DNA of 64,000 bases, from positions 28,904,598 through 28,968,597 of the forward strand of contig CM053330.1 in the NCBI GenBank assembly GCA_028583605.1. Direction: 5' to 3'. This DNA comes from Dastarcus helophoroides. Its lineage: Eukaryota; Arthropoda; Insecta; Coleoptera; Bothrideridae. Positions 21,633 through 33,680 of the stretch are shown piece after piece. The position numbers were made by a program, and so were the translations under genes. The notes beneath the pieces were generated by a model. The model did no database searches. It was not told where the DNA came from and worked only from the letters and a program-made list of their open reading frames with translations. Positions within the stretch are counted from its first letter, which is position 1. The number at the start of each line of letters is the position of its first letter.

Positions 21633-24240
21633 TAGGGATGCACACGATAAATCGATGTATCAAAAACATCGATGTTTTCGTTTCGATGTTCGATATTTTT
21701 GTATCGATACTTTCGTTCCGATGTATCGACGGTATCGCTACATTTTTTCGATGTATCGATTGGTGAAAGAAGTTCAAAAAAAATCTCAATTTTTCGACGG
21801 TCAAAATTTATCTAAATACCAGCTTATGTCACCCGATTCCATTCACTATTTCTCAGCCACTACTTTAATTTGTTTAAATAAATTGATTTTTTAAATATCG
21901 TTATTTTTAAAATTTCTGCCTTTTAAAATTTAGATTTTTTCTGGAATTTCAACTTTTAAAATTTCGACTTTTAAAATTTCGCCTCTTTTCAAACTTTCGA
22001 CTTTACCGAAAATTTTAACTTTTTTCAAAATTTTTCCCACTTCACTTTAATGAAAATTACTATTTTTTTACGGTTATTTAACCTGTCAAACAGTTAATCT
22101 TTTCGAAAAAAATGACTTTTTAAACATTTTAATTTTTTAATTTAAAATTTCTGAAATTTCAACTTCTCTGGAATGATCAGAATGTCGAGTTTTGTTGATG
22201 AATTTTTCTATAATTCCGACTTCATTTGCAAATTTTGAATGTTTTAATAAAATTTCAACTCTTTTAAAACTTTCGCTTAAAAATTTAACCTTTTTGAAAA
22301 TTTCGACTTTTCTGATAATTTCGACTTTTTTTAAAGCTTTTTCTTTAAAAAATTCTAGATTTTTTGGCAAGCTTAGCACCGAAGATTCTTTAAAATGTTC
22401 AATTTTTTAAAAAATTGTATTTCATTCAAAATTACGATTGCATTTCAAAATTTAAATTTTTTTCTGAAAATTTCGATTTCTTGTCAAAATTTGGGTTTTT
22501 TAAGACTTTCAATTTTCAAAATTTTTTAAATGTCTTTTCAAAAAAATTGTTTTCTTTTAATCTTGGCTTTTAAAAATGTAATTTTATTTTCCAAGATTTT
22601 GACACTTTTGAAAACCCCGATTTTTTCAAAACTCCAACTTTTTTCCAAATTTTGACTCCTAAAATTCTTACTTTTTCTAAACTTTAGTTTCTTTAAATTT
22701 TGACTTTTCCAAAAATTTTACCCTTTTCTGAAAACTTTGGATTTTTTGAAAATTTCTTTAAAATTTCGACTTGATTCGATTCGAGTTGTTTTGACATTTT
22801 GATCTATTTTGCAAAATTTCTAATTTTTTCCATACTTTCGCCGGTTTTAAAATATTCGGTTCGTTTTATAAATTTCAACTTCATCAGTGTCAACTTTTAT
22901 AGCTTTTAAAAAAAATCGAATTTTTGGAAAATTTCAATGTTTTTTCAAAATTCCAATCTTTTTGAAAATATTCAATCAAAAATTGACTCTTTAAAATAAA
23001 GACATTTATCTTTTTTTTTAAATTTTAACTAATCTAAGTTTTTCAACACTTCTACTTGCTTCGTTTCTAGTTTTTTTGGAAGTTTAGAATCCTTTGATAA
23101 TTTTTACTTTTCTTCAATATTTGGGCTCTTCAAAAATTTCGGCTTTTTTAAAAATTTAACTGTTAATGCTTCACCTTTTTAAAAAAATAAAAATTTTAAA
23201 GAAATTTTTGAGAAATGTCAAAATCTTTAAAATAGCTAAAATTTTCAATAAAATAAATCGGTCGAAATTCTGAAAAAAAATTTGTATTAAAAAACCCAAA
23301 TATAAAAAAATGGAGAAATTTTAAAAAATATTTGAATATATAAAAATGTTTCCAAAAATATTTTGAAAAAGGTTTTCAAAAAACTCAAATTTTAAAAATT
23401 TATAAAAGTTTTCTAAAATAGTCAACAATTTTAAAAGGTACTTAAAATGTTGAAAATAAGTGTAAAAATTTAAAATTAAGTCAAAATTTCGAAATTTTTA
23501 TAAACATTTAAAATTTTCAAAAAAAAACCAAGGGTTTTAAAAAAAGTAACGAGTTTTAAGGAAAGTTTGAATTTGCCTAAAAGTTGGTAAAAAAAGTCTG
23601 GAATTGAAAAAAGTAATCGAAAATTTGAAATAAAATGTCAAAATTATCAGAAGTTGAGATTTTCAAAAAAAATCGAATTTTTCGAAAAAATTGAAATATC
23701 TAACATTTCAAAAAAGTCGAAACTTTTAAAGGTTTAAAAGTTGAAGTCGACATTTAAAAAAAATAAAAATTTTGAGAAAAATCGCTATTTGCGGAAAAGT
23801 GCAAATTCTGGAAAAAAAGGTCCTAATTTTGGAATAAAATCGTAAAATAATTTCAACTTTTCAAAAAGTTTAAAGCCTAAAAACTGAAATTTTAATAAAT
23901 AGTTGCAATTTTTGAAGTTTAATAAAAAAAAAACGAATAATTTAAACAGAAGCAGAAGTTTTTTTATTAAATGATGTCGGATTTTGAAAAAGTCAAAAAT
24001 TTTGAATATTCGAAAATTTGAAATAAGTTAAAATTTGTATTAAAAAGCAGGAATTTAAAAAAAAAAGAAAAATATGAGAGGCCCGTCTCGCTGGTTGAGA
24101 ACTTTTGCTGTATCGTATTGTATTTATATGATATATCGAATATCGAATAAATTTGTCAATTGTCGAATCATATCGATATATCTTTTTCGATACATCAGTT
24201 GAGTACAGTATCCATGTTTTAAAAATTTTGAGCATCCTTA
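21633..24240. mobile_element. hAT-type element carrying an AT-rich array
   Basis: Ends TAGGGATGC (21633) and the inverse TAAGGATGC (ending 24240), flanked by an exact 8-bp duplication CTAACAAA (21625-21632 and 24241-24248), the hAT signature. The termini are followed by ATCGAT-rich hairpins (21650-21760 and 24110-24200). The 2.1-kb interior (about 21880-24060) is the degenerate TTTCGACTTT array, T-rich in the first half and A-rich in the second. No transposase recognised. It is inserted in the family 3 foldback element, interrupting its left arm. Confidence 0.8.
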
Positions 24241-24440
24241 CTAACAAATGTTCCGACAAGTAAATATTAAAGAATCAACGGATGTCAAGCGTGTGACTTT
24301 CAACACTACCTCCACCTATTGCTCCATAGAGAAACTATGGCCATCGCCAACAATGTCGTATGCAAGTAGAATACAACCGCTTGACATCCGTTGATTCTTT
24401 AGTACTTGTCGGAACATTTGTTAGCATTCGAGTTGAATAT

Positions 24441-24483
24441 ACCAAGCTGACGAGATCTAACAAGATCGAAACCGGTCTTTGGT
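24441..24483 (+). ncRNA. Putative hammerhead ribozyme, family 3 right arm (best candidate)
   Basis: Helix I ACCAAG (24441-24446) with UUUGGU (24478-24483), six pairs including one G-U; core CUGACGA (24447-24453); helix II GAUCU (24454-24458), loop AACA, AGAUC (24463-24467), five perfect pairs; GAAA (24468-24471); ACCGGU (24471-24476), self-complementary, for helix III; GUC with cleavage after C24477. Complete consensus. The short helix III suggests better activity as a dimer, as described for PLE hammerheads. Confidence 0.85.
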
Positions 24484-24549
24484 TATCAAACTTCGAATCT
24501 AATCAATGTTCAAACCTATTGGTATGTGCATTAGAATCGAGATTATGAT

Positions 24550-25875
24550 GTTAAATTGGGTAGTTTTTAAATACACGAATTAATTAAAAAAGCAATAAAG
24601 TTCGAAATTAAAGTCGCAATTTCAAATTTAAAGTCGTTCAATTTAAGTTTCCACATTTTGGGCTTAATCTCGATAGAAATTTTGATACCTTTCTGGAAAT
24701 TGTGATACTGAAACTGAAATTTGTAGTTAACAATGTTTATATTTTTCTTGAATTTCAATTTCTCCTGAAATTTTAACCTCGACCACAGTTTCTACTTTTC
24801 TACAGTTATTGGGACCTTTAATTTTCCAATTTAAGTTAAAAATTTGGACTTCAACCTCAAAATTTTGACTCTTTCTTTGACTTGAAGTGATGTTACTAAA
24901 AAAATTTTGTTTTTTCTTAGATTTTAATTTCAATATTTTTACTTTTTTCCATGAAATAAAATGTCAAAAAAATTAGAAGTGAGCTTGTTGATTTGAAATA
25001 AATCCTATGACAAAGCCTGTTGAAGTCAAAACCATTACAAGGCCATTTCGGCGACTTTGTAGAGTAAATTGCCAAATCTGCAGTATATAAAACGGGGCGT
25101 TTTTACAAGTTCAATATGGGTATCGAGCTGTATTTGAAAACGTAAAACGTCAATCACAAAGTTTCCATTCGGCGCATATCACAGCCAAGCTCGAAATTTT
25201 GTAGCACGCTTCCTCCCTGTTTGTTTTACAAGCATATATTTACGACCCAGAATGGAATCCCCTTTTACGATATGACATTTATTACGGGCTGGCTTTTGAG
25301 ACATTTTATCTAATATAGGGAATAAAGCGCTCCAAATTTTTTAACAACGGATGTGTGCTAAACATTTTATAACATTTTATGGCTGACAATTGTTTGACAG
25401 ACTACCCCTAATAAATTGAGGGAAAGGTGACTGATTCATGAGAAACACCGTTTTAAAAATATCTCATTTAAAGAGGCATCCTTGACAAAAGTATTAACTT
25501 TGATTTAATTGATTTATTAAATTTTTCGTAAATTTTGAAAACTCGTTTTTACGAAAGTTTTGATTTTTTCAAAATTCTAACTCTTTTAGCAATTTGTTTA
25601 TCGAAATATTGATTTTTCCCAAAAATGATTTCGACTTTTTCTGAAGAAGTCGACTTTTTTTTGAACATTTCGATTTTTTTGGAAATTTCTATTTTTGAGA
25701 ACCTGGATATTTCACAAGTGTAGTGAATACGTTTTTGTGAAAATTTCGACTTCAAAATCTTGACTTTTCTCGATATTTAGATTTTTGCTAATCTCGACTT
25801 AAGAAAATTTCGACAATTTGGGCTTTTACTTCATTTTTTATCAAAATTTCGACCTTCCTCCAAAATTTTGAGTAG
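24550..25875. repeat. AT-rich array with a single-copy island
   Basis: Array-like words at 24590-24960 and 25500-25860. The stretch 24970-25490 is more complex, without a convincing gene. Confidence 0.5.
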
Positions 25876-26250
25876 TGTAACGCAATATAAATAGATGAAA
25901 TAGGATTTAGAATAGAATTGTAGAATTAAGTAAATAAAAAAAGTTTCTAGAAGGTTCTGATAAGGGGAAAGCGGCCGCGATAACGAAACAAACGGCAGAT
26001 AAGCGTTCCAGAAATTTCGGCATTCGATAAGCCTTATCTGCCGAAAATTCTGGAAGCCACGGGCCGAAACTATAAAAAGGCGGTCAGTTTTCCCTCGAGT
26101 CAGTCAGTTAGAAGCAAGTGCTATAAGTTGGTTAGCAATTAGTAAATAATTAGTGAGTTACTGTTCAGTTGAAGTGTGCCGAGTTAATTCAGTAATAAAG
26201 TGGGTATAATCTATCACGTGTATCAATTCGAACCGGTAACGCACGTAACA
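25876..26250 (+). mobile_element. Solo LTR, copy 1
   Basis: Starts TGTAACG and ends CGTAACA (TG...CA). It carries promoter-like and polyadenylation signals: TATAAAAAGG (26071-26080), an AGTCAGTCAGTTAG start region near 26100 and AATAAA (26194-26199). An internal stem (CGGCAGATAAG ... CTTATCTGCCG, about 25990-26031) and a GCGGCCGC site are conserved in the other two copies (42461-42821 and about 58560-58896). No internal retroelement sequence adjoins. Lineage not assigned; no clear target duplication. Confidence 0.75.
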
Positions 26251-28140
26251 GGTATTTAAAAAACATATTCAATTTTATCAAAATGCAATCCAAATTCCGA
26301 CTTTTTTTAGGATTTTTGACTTTAAATTTTTTTAATTACTTTAAAAAATTCGTCTACTTTTTTATTTCGACTTTTGTTGACAACTTGAAAGATGTAGATT
26401 TTTTTCAAATTTTGACTTATTGAAAAATTCGACTTATTTTTTGGAAATGTTGACATTTCAACATTTTAAATTTATAGGGTTTCAAAATTTTAACTTTTTT
26501 TCGCAACTGTGACTTATTGTAAAAATTCGACTTTTTCTGAAAATGTTGACGTTTTTTTTGTAAAATTTGCGTTCTTGTTAAAAAAATCACCTATTTAAGA
26601 TTTAGATTTTTTTAAACATTTTAACTTTTAAATAATGCGATTCATTCAAATTTTCGATTTTGGTGTTAGAAAAATTCTATTTTTTTTGAAGAATTTGAAT
26701 TTTTACACATTTTGACTTTATATCAGATTTTTTAATTGTCCCAAAATTTTGTTCTTTCTAAATTACCATAAAAATTGGATATTTTAAAAATGTCCACTTT
26801 TTAAATACATATTTATGGTTTTTCTAAGTTGGACTTTTTCTAGAAATTTTGATTTTTTACAAACTTCGGCATTAAAAAATTCTTTGACTTTCTTGAACAC
26901 CTTGACTTTTTTGAAAGCTTTTACTTTTTCAATTTTAAATTAAAATTAGTATTATTTTACACGAAATTTTGAATTTAAATATTTTGAGATGGAAAGTTCC
27001 AAGCTTTATCTTTCAAAATTTTGACTTAATTATCAAAATCTTTAGCATAATTTCAAAAATTGTGGGAAATCCATTTTTACAAATGTTTCGTCTCCATATC
27101 TCGACTTTGAACTTGAAATTTTTAGTTTAAATTTGTGATTCTAATTTTCATTTGAAAAATAGTGATAAAGTAGGAAATTTGTTCCGGAAATATTATTTTA
27201 CATTTCTGTTACAAATTTTCATATTTTTTCTGTATCTGTTTCCACATTTTGACTTTCAACTCGAAATTCTCAATTGGACCTTAAAATTTCCAATTTAGAA
27301 TGCAATTTTCTAATTTAACCCGAAATTTTGAATTTATTTTGCAAATTTCAACTTTAACTTGGAAAATTTTAATAAAGCGGGACATTTTTTTTGCAAATTT
27401 CAATTTATTTTACACGAATTTTTAAATTTAAATCTTTTGATTTCAGATGGAAAACTTTGAAGTTTTTTTATTTCAGCAGAATTTAAACATTTTCGGAAAT
27501 CGATTTTTATAAATGTTTCGTCTACATATTTCGACTTTGAATTCGAAATTTTTACTTTAAGTTTGTGTTCTTACTTTTATTTGGAAAATTTTGATAAAGT
27601 AGGAAATTTGTTCCGGAAATATTATTTTAACTTTAACATTGAAATCTACAACAATTTGAAAACGAAAGGAAACATTTTTCTTAAACAGGTTCAAATTTTT
27701 CTTCCTTCTGTCTTCACATTTTGACTTTTAAACTGTAGATTTTGAATTGAAATTCAACATTACAATTTTAAAATGCAAATTTCTAATTTAACCCAAAATT
27801 TTGAAATTACATTTGAAGCTTCAAGCTTTCCTTAAAAAATTTCGATAAAGCTGGACATTTTTTTCTGAAAATTTCGACTTCAACATTGAAATCTTCATCA
27901 GTGCTTTTAAATGTAAGAAAACTTATTTTGTTTACAAATTGTTACGTTTCTTTTACTTAAGCAGTCACATTTCACACTTTAAATTAAAATTTTGGAATTT
28001 GATCTTGAAACTTTGTATTAAAAATTCGCTTTCAAGTTTGACCCTGAAACTCTTTTAGAAATTTTTTTTTTCAAACCTTTTAGAAACTTTGCTTTAAACC
28101 CAAGGAAAGTTTCATTTAAGATTTGGTGGATGCGCCAGGT
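26251..28140. repeat. Degenerate AT-rich array
   Basis: TTTCGACTTT-type words throughout. At 26930-27960 a longer unit (GACTTTGAACTTGAAATTTT..., GGAAATTTGTTCCGGAAATA) appears twice, about 430 bp apart (27110-27210 and 27530-27630). No gene seen. Confidence 0.6.
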
Positions 28141-29099
28141 CAATCAAATTAAAAAAAATATTTGCCTGCAATTGTTTTAAAATTAAATTTTGGTATCGTT
28201 ATTTACCGAAGGCATGAGCGTGTAATGTAATAGTTCCCATTCCATACAATAAGTGAATAAGTCAGCATGCTTGAAATTGATCATGAATTATAAATATTAT
28301 ACACGCAGATGTTCCGTTCAGTTTTTGCCCGTAGATCATAAATTAAACAAATTCAGACATATTTCATAGTTCTTCCCCTCATCTAACTTTTACGATTTAA
28401 AACATCATAGTATCAGTCTGCTTGAAACGTGTAATCTCCGAGATTACGAGTTATTCTATCCTGCAACTAGCAGCTTGGCGTATCCTGCTGTTGGTTTGCA
28501 TGCTTAAATAAATCCCTTTAACCTTTACCCGGTCTGGACGGCTCAGATACATCCTCATCCTAATCTGCAATTTCGCAGCTGGAAAAGAAGAGACAGAGGC
28601 GACAAAACCGCCGTGGGAGACGTACGATAGTGGCTGGAACATCGCCAAACCACTACTCCTCGGGGACCCTACCGAGGATTTAACCGACTCGGAGTCCACT
28701 AATTAATTCACCCGGCTATATTTAGCTGAGGAGTTTTATCAATGAAATTCTAATTGTGGGGAACTTTCGATTAGCGATAAGTGCCGCTTCATGAATTAAA
28801 TATCTCTCGGACGAAATTCAAAGTTGAGGGGACTTTTGCGAATTAAAATTAGGGACCCTATTGACTTATTTCCGTTCGGATGATAATCTAAAGTTGAATT
28901 GTAACTCTATTTAATGTAAACGTGGTAAATTTGAATTAAGCCGGGGGAATCATTCGCCTAAGAAGGTAGCAACTGAAAATTGTTGGTATGAAGCCAAAAG
29001 TGCAAATTCCATAAATTTTAAAGGATATTAGTAGAGGAGAGAAGTGCGGAGAGAAGTGATAAGACACGCACAAAGGTTTTACAGTTCAAACCATTTCCA
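28141..29099. other. Single-copy region with a GC-richer island
   Basis: Not array-like. It contains the candidate exon below and conserved-looking but unassigned sequence up to 29100. Confidence 0.4.
28451..28699 (-). CDS. Candidate exon or conserved non-coding island (uncertain)
   Basis: On the minus strand about 83 codons are open in a stretch of roughly 50% GC, far above the local average. The first codon is GTG, not ATG, preceded by ATTAATTAG, which could be an acceptor. An internal ATG begins MFQPLSYVSHGG. A possible donor is GACCGG|GTAAAG in the middle. I do not recognise the protein. It is on the same strand as the kinase exon, so an alternative first exon of that gene is possible. 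It could equally be non-coding. Confidence 0.22.
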   Translation of the reverse strand: MDSESVKSSVGSPRSSGLAMFQPLSYVSHGGFVASVSSFPAAKLQIRMRMYLSRPDRVKVKGIYLSMQTNSRIRQAASCRIE

Positions 29100-29437
29100 A
29101 CTTTTTTACAAGGGCACGAGCCCGGGGCCCTCGGTTTGATGGGGGCTTCAAGTGTCGACTGCGTTGTTTGCATGGAAAAAGAGTAGCTTAATTTTTAGTT
29201 CAAACTTAACAACGCAACGCCCGAACTCAATAATAGTAGTGAACTATCCATATAGGCAATATAGGCACCTTTCATAACTATTAAACTTCATTAACAATTA
29301 AAACAATAACAGCTGCAGTTGTTTTAATCCTTAATAGTTATGAATATTAAAAAATTCCACATAGTAAGAATTAGAAATGTCAATATAGGCAAATATCTAT
29401 GAGCCCAATGACGCTTAGGGGCCTCGTGGCCTATAAA
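29100..29437. mobile_element. Possible small DNA element with GGCACGAGCCC-type ends
   Basis: Left CAAGGGCACGAGCCCGGGG (near 29108) and, inverted at the right, TAGGCCACGAGGCCCCT (near 29435) look like diverged terminal inverted repeats. No target duplication was convincing. It contains the palindrome 29273-29342. Confidence 0.3.
29273..29342. repeat. Short palindrome sharing one arm with 39824-39866
   Basis: Inverted arms CATAACTATTAA...AATTAAAACAA and TTGTTTTAATC...TTAATAGTTATG around CAGCTGCAG. The outer side (GTGGAATT-TTTAATATTCA, inverted) and arm reappear at about 39824-39866, beside the PLE. Confidence 0.55.
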
Positions 29438-29944
29438 AAAAGTAAGTCTTTTCGTTTCACAAACTTTTAGGTTTACTTTTTAAGGGCCAATTTTTCTATA
29501 AGTTTCTAAAACTTTTCATTTGATGACACACTTCGTAAATCACAAAATTTTGCCAGAAACCTTTACTTATTTTGTAGGGGAAGTGTATCAATTTAAGATT
29601 CTTTTAATTTTGTATTCTTTCGTAGAATTCCTATCTATAAATTAGAATTTCGTTTACAAAATTTTCAAATTTAGAAAAAGTAGAAATATCTTAAATTAAA
29701 TTAATTTTTCATTTGATTTATAAGAAGACATTTTGTTGAATAATCAAAATGTTTAAAGTTATACTTTAAAGTTAAAACAAGTAGGTTTGCGATCAAGATT
29801 TTAGGGAAAAAAAGTAAAAGTGTAACCCAGAATTTTAAGCAATAGTTAAAATTAAAAACAAACTACATTTTTCAAGAAGTGATCATAATTTTGAGTTTAA
29901 TTTTGAAGTTTTGATATTTTCTTTAGATAGTTTCTCGAGTCACA
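29438..29944. repeat. AT-rich intronic sequence
   Basis: Array-like words, no gene seen. Its end is the target site of the next hAT element. Confidence 0.4.
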
Positions 29945-29952
29945 ATTTAGAG

Positions 29953-32900
29953 CAGAGTTAGACGCGGCCTGCGGGTCGCATGCGACTCGCCTAACATTTT
30001 TGGGGGCCCCCTAAGCTCTTCTACTTTATATAAAAATTTTGGAAATAAAAATGTCAAACAATTTGACGAAAAAAAAAGAACTGACTATTTGGAAGAAACA
30101 TATGTTATCAAAAAACACGAAACATTTTCCTTACTTGAGAAAAGAAACTCCTTCAGATAGAAGTAAATATGGCCAAGAAATTTAAAACTTAATAAACCAA
30201 TTTAAATCGAGATTTAAAATATTTCAATCTGAAAAAATTGCTCGTAGTCTCCGTATTTTTCTTAGTCATTTAATATAGGACACTGAAATGGTTCTAAATG
30301 AGTACAAATGGAATTAATAGGTTTACAAAATAACACCAATTTGAGGATTAAATTTCACAATAAAGACATTCAAAAATTCTAGTTAAATAACCTACCTGAC
30401 TAGCCAGGCATGCAATGCAAATCATGAGATATTATTGATATGAGCATAGGCCGAATTTTCTTCAAGGGGGGCAACAATCATTCTAAAAAATTTATGGGCA
30501 AAAAAAAACCTTGTGGCTGAGTAATGTGTATTTTCACTTAAAAACTACAGAACTGGGGAGATCGCATTTTTAGATTAAAGTCGAAATTTCAAAAAAAGCC
30601 CAATCTTAAGAAAAAACCTTTCCAAGAATTTTAAGAAAAGTTGAAATTTCGAACAACTGGAAATGCAAAAAAAGACGACATTTCCAAAAGTCAATTTGTG
30701 TAAAAAAAAGGGTAATTTCCTGAACAAGTCGAATTCAGGTATACAAAAATTGCAACTTTTAACAATTCTCTCAGAATTTTTATATTATATCAATTTTGCC
30801 ATATTCTTAAAATTTTTCAAGAAATCTTTTTGTCAAAATTTCCTACAAATATTGTTCTAAGATTTTTAGATTTCTATTAAAATTTGGCTTCAATTATAAA
30901 AAAATAAACGAATTTTGCGAAAAAGTCTAAACCTTCAAAAACATTTAATTTTAAATGGAAATGTCCAGGAATAAACAATATGGAATTGCGAAAGAAAAGT
31001 CAAAATTTAGAGAATGAGCTGAATTTTGGACAAGCTGAAATTACCGGAAATCAAATTTAAAAAAATCAGAAAAAGCAGAAACTTCGAAAAAAAATCACGA
31101 TATTTGCAAATTACGCTGCAATTATTAGAAAAAAATGAACTTTCTAGAAAATATTCCAAATTTTTAAGAGAAAATCCAATTTTACGAAGGAAATTGGAAA
31201 GTTGGAATTTTCAATAAATCGTATTAAACATAAAAACCTAACTTTTCTTAAAAACTCAAGAAATGTTTAAAATTCGAAAAAAGTCAAAATTTTCAAATGT
31301 CTAATATTGTGAAAAAACGCAGTTTTCAGAGAACGTCGAATTTTGAGGAAGAAAAATGGCAATTCTCGAAAAAAAATGTTCTCAAAATTTAAAATTCAGT
31401 AAAGATGTTGAATTTACAAGAAATATTTTTCTTGAAATCCCGAAAAATATTTTTTGCAACATTTTTACCAACATTTCGATCTAATTTAGAGAAAAGAATG
31501 AACATTTTGAGAATCATAAAACCATTTAAGATAAAAGTCGTAATTTGTTGAAAAAGACAAATATTCAAAAAAATGGTAAAATTTTGAAATAAATGAACCA
31601 TTTTTGAAAAAGGCTAAAAGATAGGATTTTGAAAATAAAATTGAACTTTCAAAAAAGACAAATGTTGAGGAATAGACAAATTTTAAGTAAAAGCTTGTTT
31701 TAGAAAAATTCTTCAAAACTTTGGAAAAAAAAATTACCAGGAAACAGAAAAAACTTATAGCAATATTAAATATTGGGTATTGAGATCAAAATCAAGATTT
31801 CCTGAAAAAGGAAAGCTTTAGGAAAGCAGTCAAAATTTCTAAAAAATCATAATCTAAAAGATCGAAATTTTCAGTTAAATGTTCAGAAAAATATCGAGAT
31901 TGGAAAAAAGTGAAATTTGGAGAAAACTTTGAAATGGGCAAAAACTTTTCAATGAAAGCAAATTTTAAAAAAAAGTTTAAATTTAAAAGAAAATGGTCGA
32001 AACCCCGAGAAAAAGACGATATTACGAGAGAGCTTTTTTAAAAAAGATTCAAGTTCTGAAAAAAACGTTTAAGCTTACTGAAATTTCAACATTTCATAAA
32101 ATGTCAGATGTTGTGATCTACATTGAAATTTGGACAAACAAGTTAAAACTTCCAGAAATTCGGTTTAAAAAAGGGTTGAAATTTACAAAGAAGCTTTCTT
32201 CGTAATTTTTGTCCTTTCACAAATATTTTAAATTTCCAAATAATATACTTATCTATCAGAAAATCGACCAGATTTTGAGGAAAAGGCAAATGTTAACAAA
32301 CAAGCTGAAATATTCAGAATTAAAAAAAGTCGTGAAAAAATCAAATTTCGAGAAATGGCGAAATTTCAGAAAAATAACGACAAACTTTTAAACTCGATAT
32401 TTTGACAGTTTGATAAAAGAAGTCGAATGCTATGAATGAATGCCAAATAACGAAAGAAAAAGACAAATCTTGTAAAAAAATCTACGAAATTTATAAAAAA
32501 GGCAGAGATTTCGAAAAAATGTTTCGAGGAAAGGATGAATTCTGAAGCCCCCCAACTAAATACATATAATTTTTCGGTTTGCTGCAGAGGGAGCTGCCCT
32601 ATTCTAGTTACGCCTAATATTTTGGAAGAACTTAGGTTTGAAAACCATTATTTTCCGTAATGGAAATAGTTAACAAGGACCGCAGGTTCAGACTAAATAA
32701 CGTACTACTGGAAAGTTCTGTGCGAGTTGCTGTGGCAAATTTGAAAAATAGGCAACTCCAAAATTTTCATTAAAGTTTGTTTAATCTTTTTTTCCACGAT
32801 AATTTTCCTTTGTTAATTTCTATTATGTATTTTAATTAGATAATTTTTTATAATACTTTTCGTATTTTGTTTGTTTTGTTAATAGAAACCTAATAGTTAA

Positions 32901-33003
32901 CGTTAATTATCTAATCTAACGTTCATATTTCCCTCACATGCGGCCCGAGCAAAAGTTTTCGCCTTGTAGTTGGCCCGCTGTAAAAAAAGGTTGCTCATCC
33001 CTG
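29953..33003 (+). mobile_element. hAT-type element, about 3.05 kb, carrying an AT-rich array and a transposase tail
   Basis: Left end CAGAGTTAGACGCGGCC; right end, inverted, CAGGGATGAGCAACC followed inward by GCGGGCC, a familiar arrangement of hAT termini. An 8-bp duplication flanks it with one mismatch (ATTTAGAG 29945-29952, ATTTAGAA 33004-33011). The interior from about 30540 to 32540 is A-rich array. A transposase C-terminal remnant sits near the right end (32600-32757). Confidence 0.75.
32600..32757 (+). pseudogene. hAT transposase C-terminal (dimerisation) remnant
   Basis: In the frame of 32624 the reading is FGRT, stop, V, stop, KPLFSVMEIVNKDRR, then LLESSVRVAVANL. This matches the hAT C-terminal pattern FGSTY-CE--FS-M--(N)K-R-RL---L---LRVA, with the Tyr and Cys of the pattern both lost to stops. 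It is a dead fragment on the plus strand, and it supports the hAT identity of the enclosing element independently of the termini. Confidence 0.65.
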
Positions 33004-33011
33004 ATTTAGAA

Positions 33012-33310
33012 ACAAACTGAGTTTTCTACTATATTTTTGGAAATTTTCCCTCTTCTCAACATTCTAATTTTTTACTTGCAATCTGGGTGTTTAAAATTTT
33101 TCCTTAGACCTTTGGGCTCTTTTAATATTTATTAATATTATAGCCAATTTTGAGTTTAAAAACTAAAAATTCAAACACAAAGCAGAAGAATATTTAGGTT
33201 TAATGTTTTCTACCTTAATGATGAAATTTTGGAATTTCTGTTAAAACTTCGAATTTTCAAATTTCCAAATTAAGAAAATTCTTTTCAATTTTATAAAATA
33301 TTTTCTAATG
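33012..33310. repeat. AT-rich intronic array sequence
   Basis: Array-like AT-rich words, no gene seen. Confidence 0.4.
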
Positions 33311-33370
33311 ATTTTAAAATTCAGGATATATTTCTTCCGGGATTGGACCGTGTCAAAGAACTACTAAAAG

Positions 33371-33414
33371 TGTTCGATGTTTCGCCCACTGTCGTAAAGG
33401 CTTCTTCAGGAACA
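33371..33414 (-). ncRNA. Putative hammerhead ribozyme, family 1 copy b left arm
   Basis: Minus strand: UGUUC (33414-33410), CUGAAGA (33409-33403), extra A, helix II GCCU (33401-33398) with GGGC (33387-33384), GAAA (33383-33380), then CAUC with cleavage after C33376, and GAACA (33375-33371) pairing with UGUUC. The core is intact. The G-to-A change at 33378 weakens helix III. Confidence 0.6.
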
Positions 33415-33546
33415 AAGAAACAATAAATGAAAAATAAAATACTACGAAATATACAAAAATGAAAAATAAAATAGACCAATTTCATTTTTTTTCATTTTTT
33501 ATTTTTGTATATTTCCTTGTATTTTATTTTTCATTTATTGTTTCTT

Positions 33547-33591
33547 TGTTCCCGAAGAAGCCCCCTACGATGGTGGGCGAAACGTCGAACA
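33547..33591 (+). ncRNA. Hammerhead-like motif, family 1 copy b right arm (U4 to C)
   Basis: UGUUC (33547-33551), CCGAAGA (33552-33558) instead of CUGAAGA, extra A, helix II GCCC with GGGC (33575-33578), GAAA (33579-33582), CGUC with the predicted site after C33586, GAACA (33587-33591). Helices are as in copy a. The lost U4 is expected to reduce or abolish cleavage. Confidence 0.55.
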
Positions 33592-33680
33592 CTTTTAATA
33601 GACAAGGTCCAATCCCGAAAGAAGTATATCCTGTACTGACTCTGGCCGTGGAAGCCTTCGTTATCATAATTTTAAAATTC

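Larger units (their letters stand above)
21349..24536. mobile_element. Foldback element of hammerhead family 3, split by a hAT insertion
   Basis: A 13-bp direct repeat TCGAGATTATGAT borders it (21336-21348 and 24537-24549). The original element, about 570 bp without the hAT, has inverted arms: about 21509-21632 plus 24241-24292 against 24384-24536, sharing for example GTTAGCATTCGAGTTGAATA and CAACGGATGTCAAGCG. A word ATGCARGTAGAATACAACC lies at the left end (21349) and again in the loop (near 24360). Each arm carries a hammerhead ribozyme (21566-21608 minus; 24441-24483 plus). A 13-bp duplication suggests target-primed retrotransposition rather than cut-and-paste. Confidence 0.8.
33323..33668. 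repeat. Foldback element of hammerhead family 1 (copy b)
   Basis: Left arm 33323-33414 and right arm 33547-33668 are inverted copies around an AT-rich hairpin (33415-33546). The left arm lacks the outer 40 bp (GATAACGAAGGCTTCC), which the right arm keeps. A 12-bp direct repeat ATTTTAAAATTC flanks the unit (33311-33322 and 33669-33680); this word is itself low-complexity. A truncated end plus a 12-bp duplication suggests retrotransposition. Confidence 0.7.
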
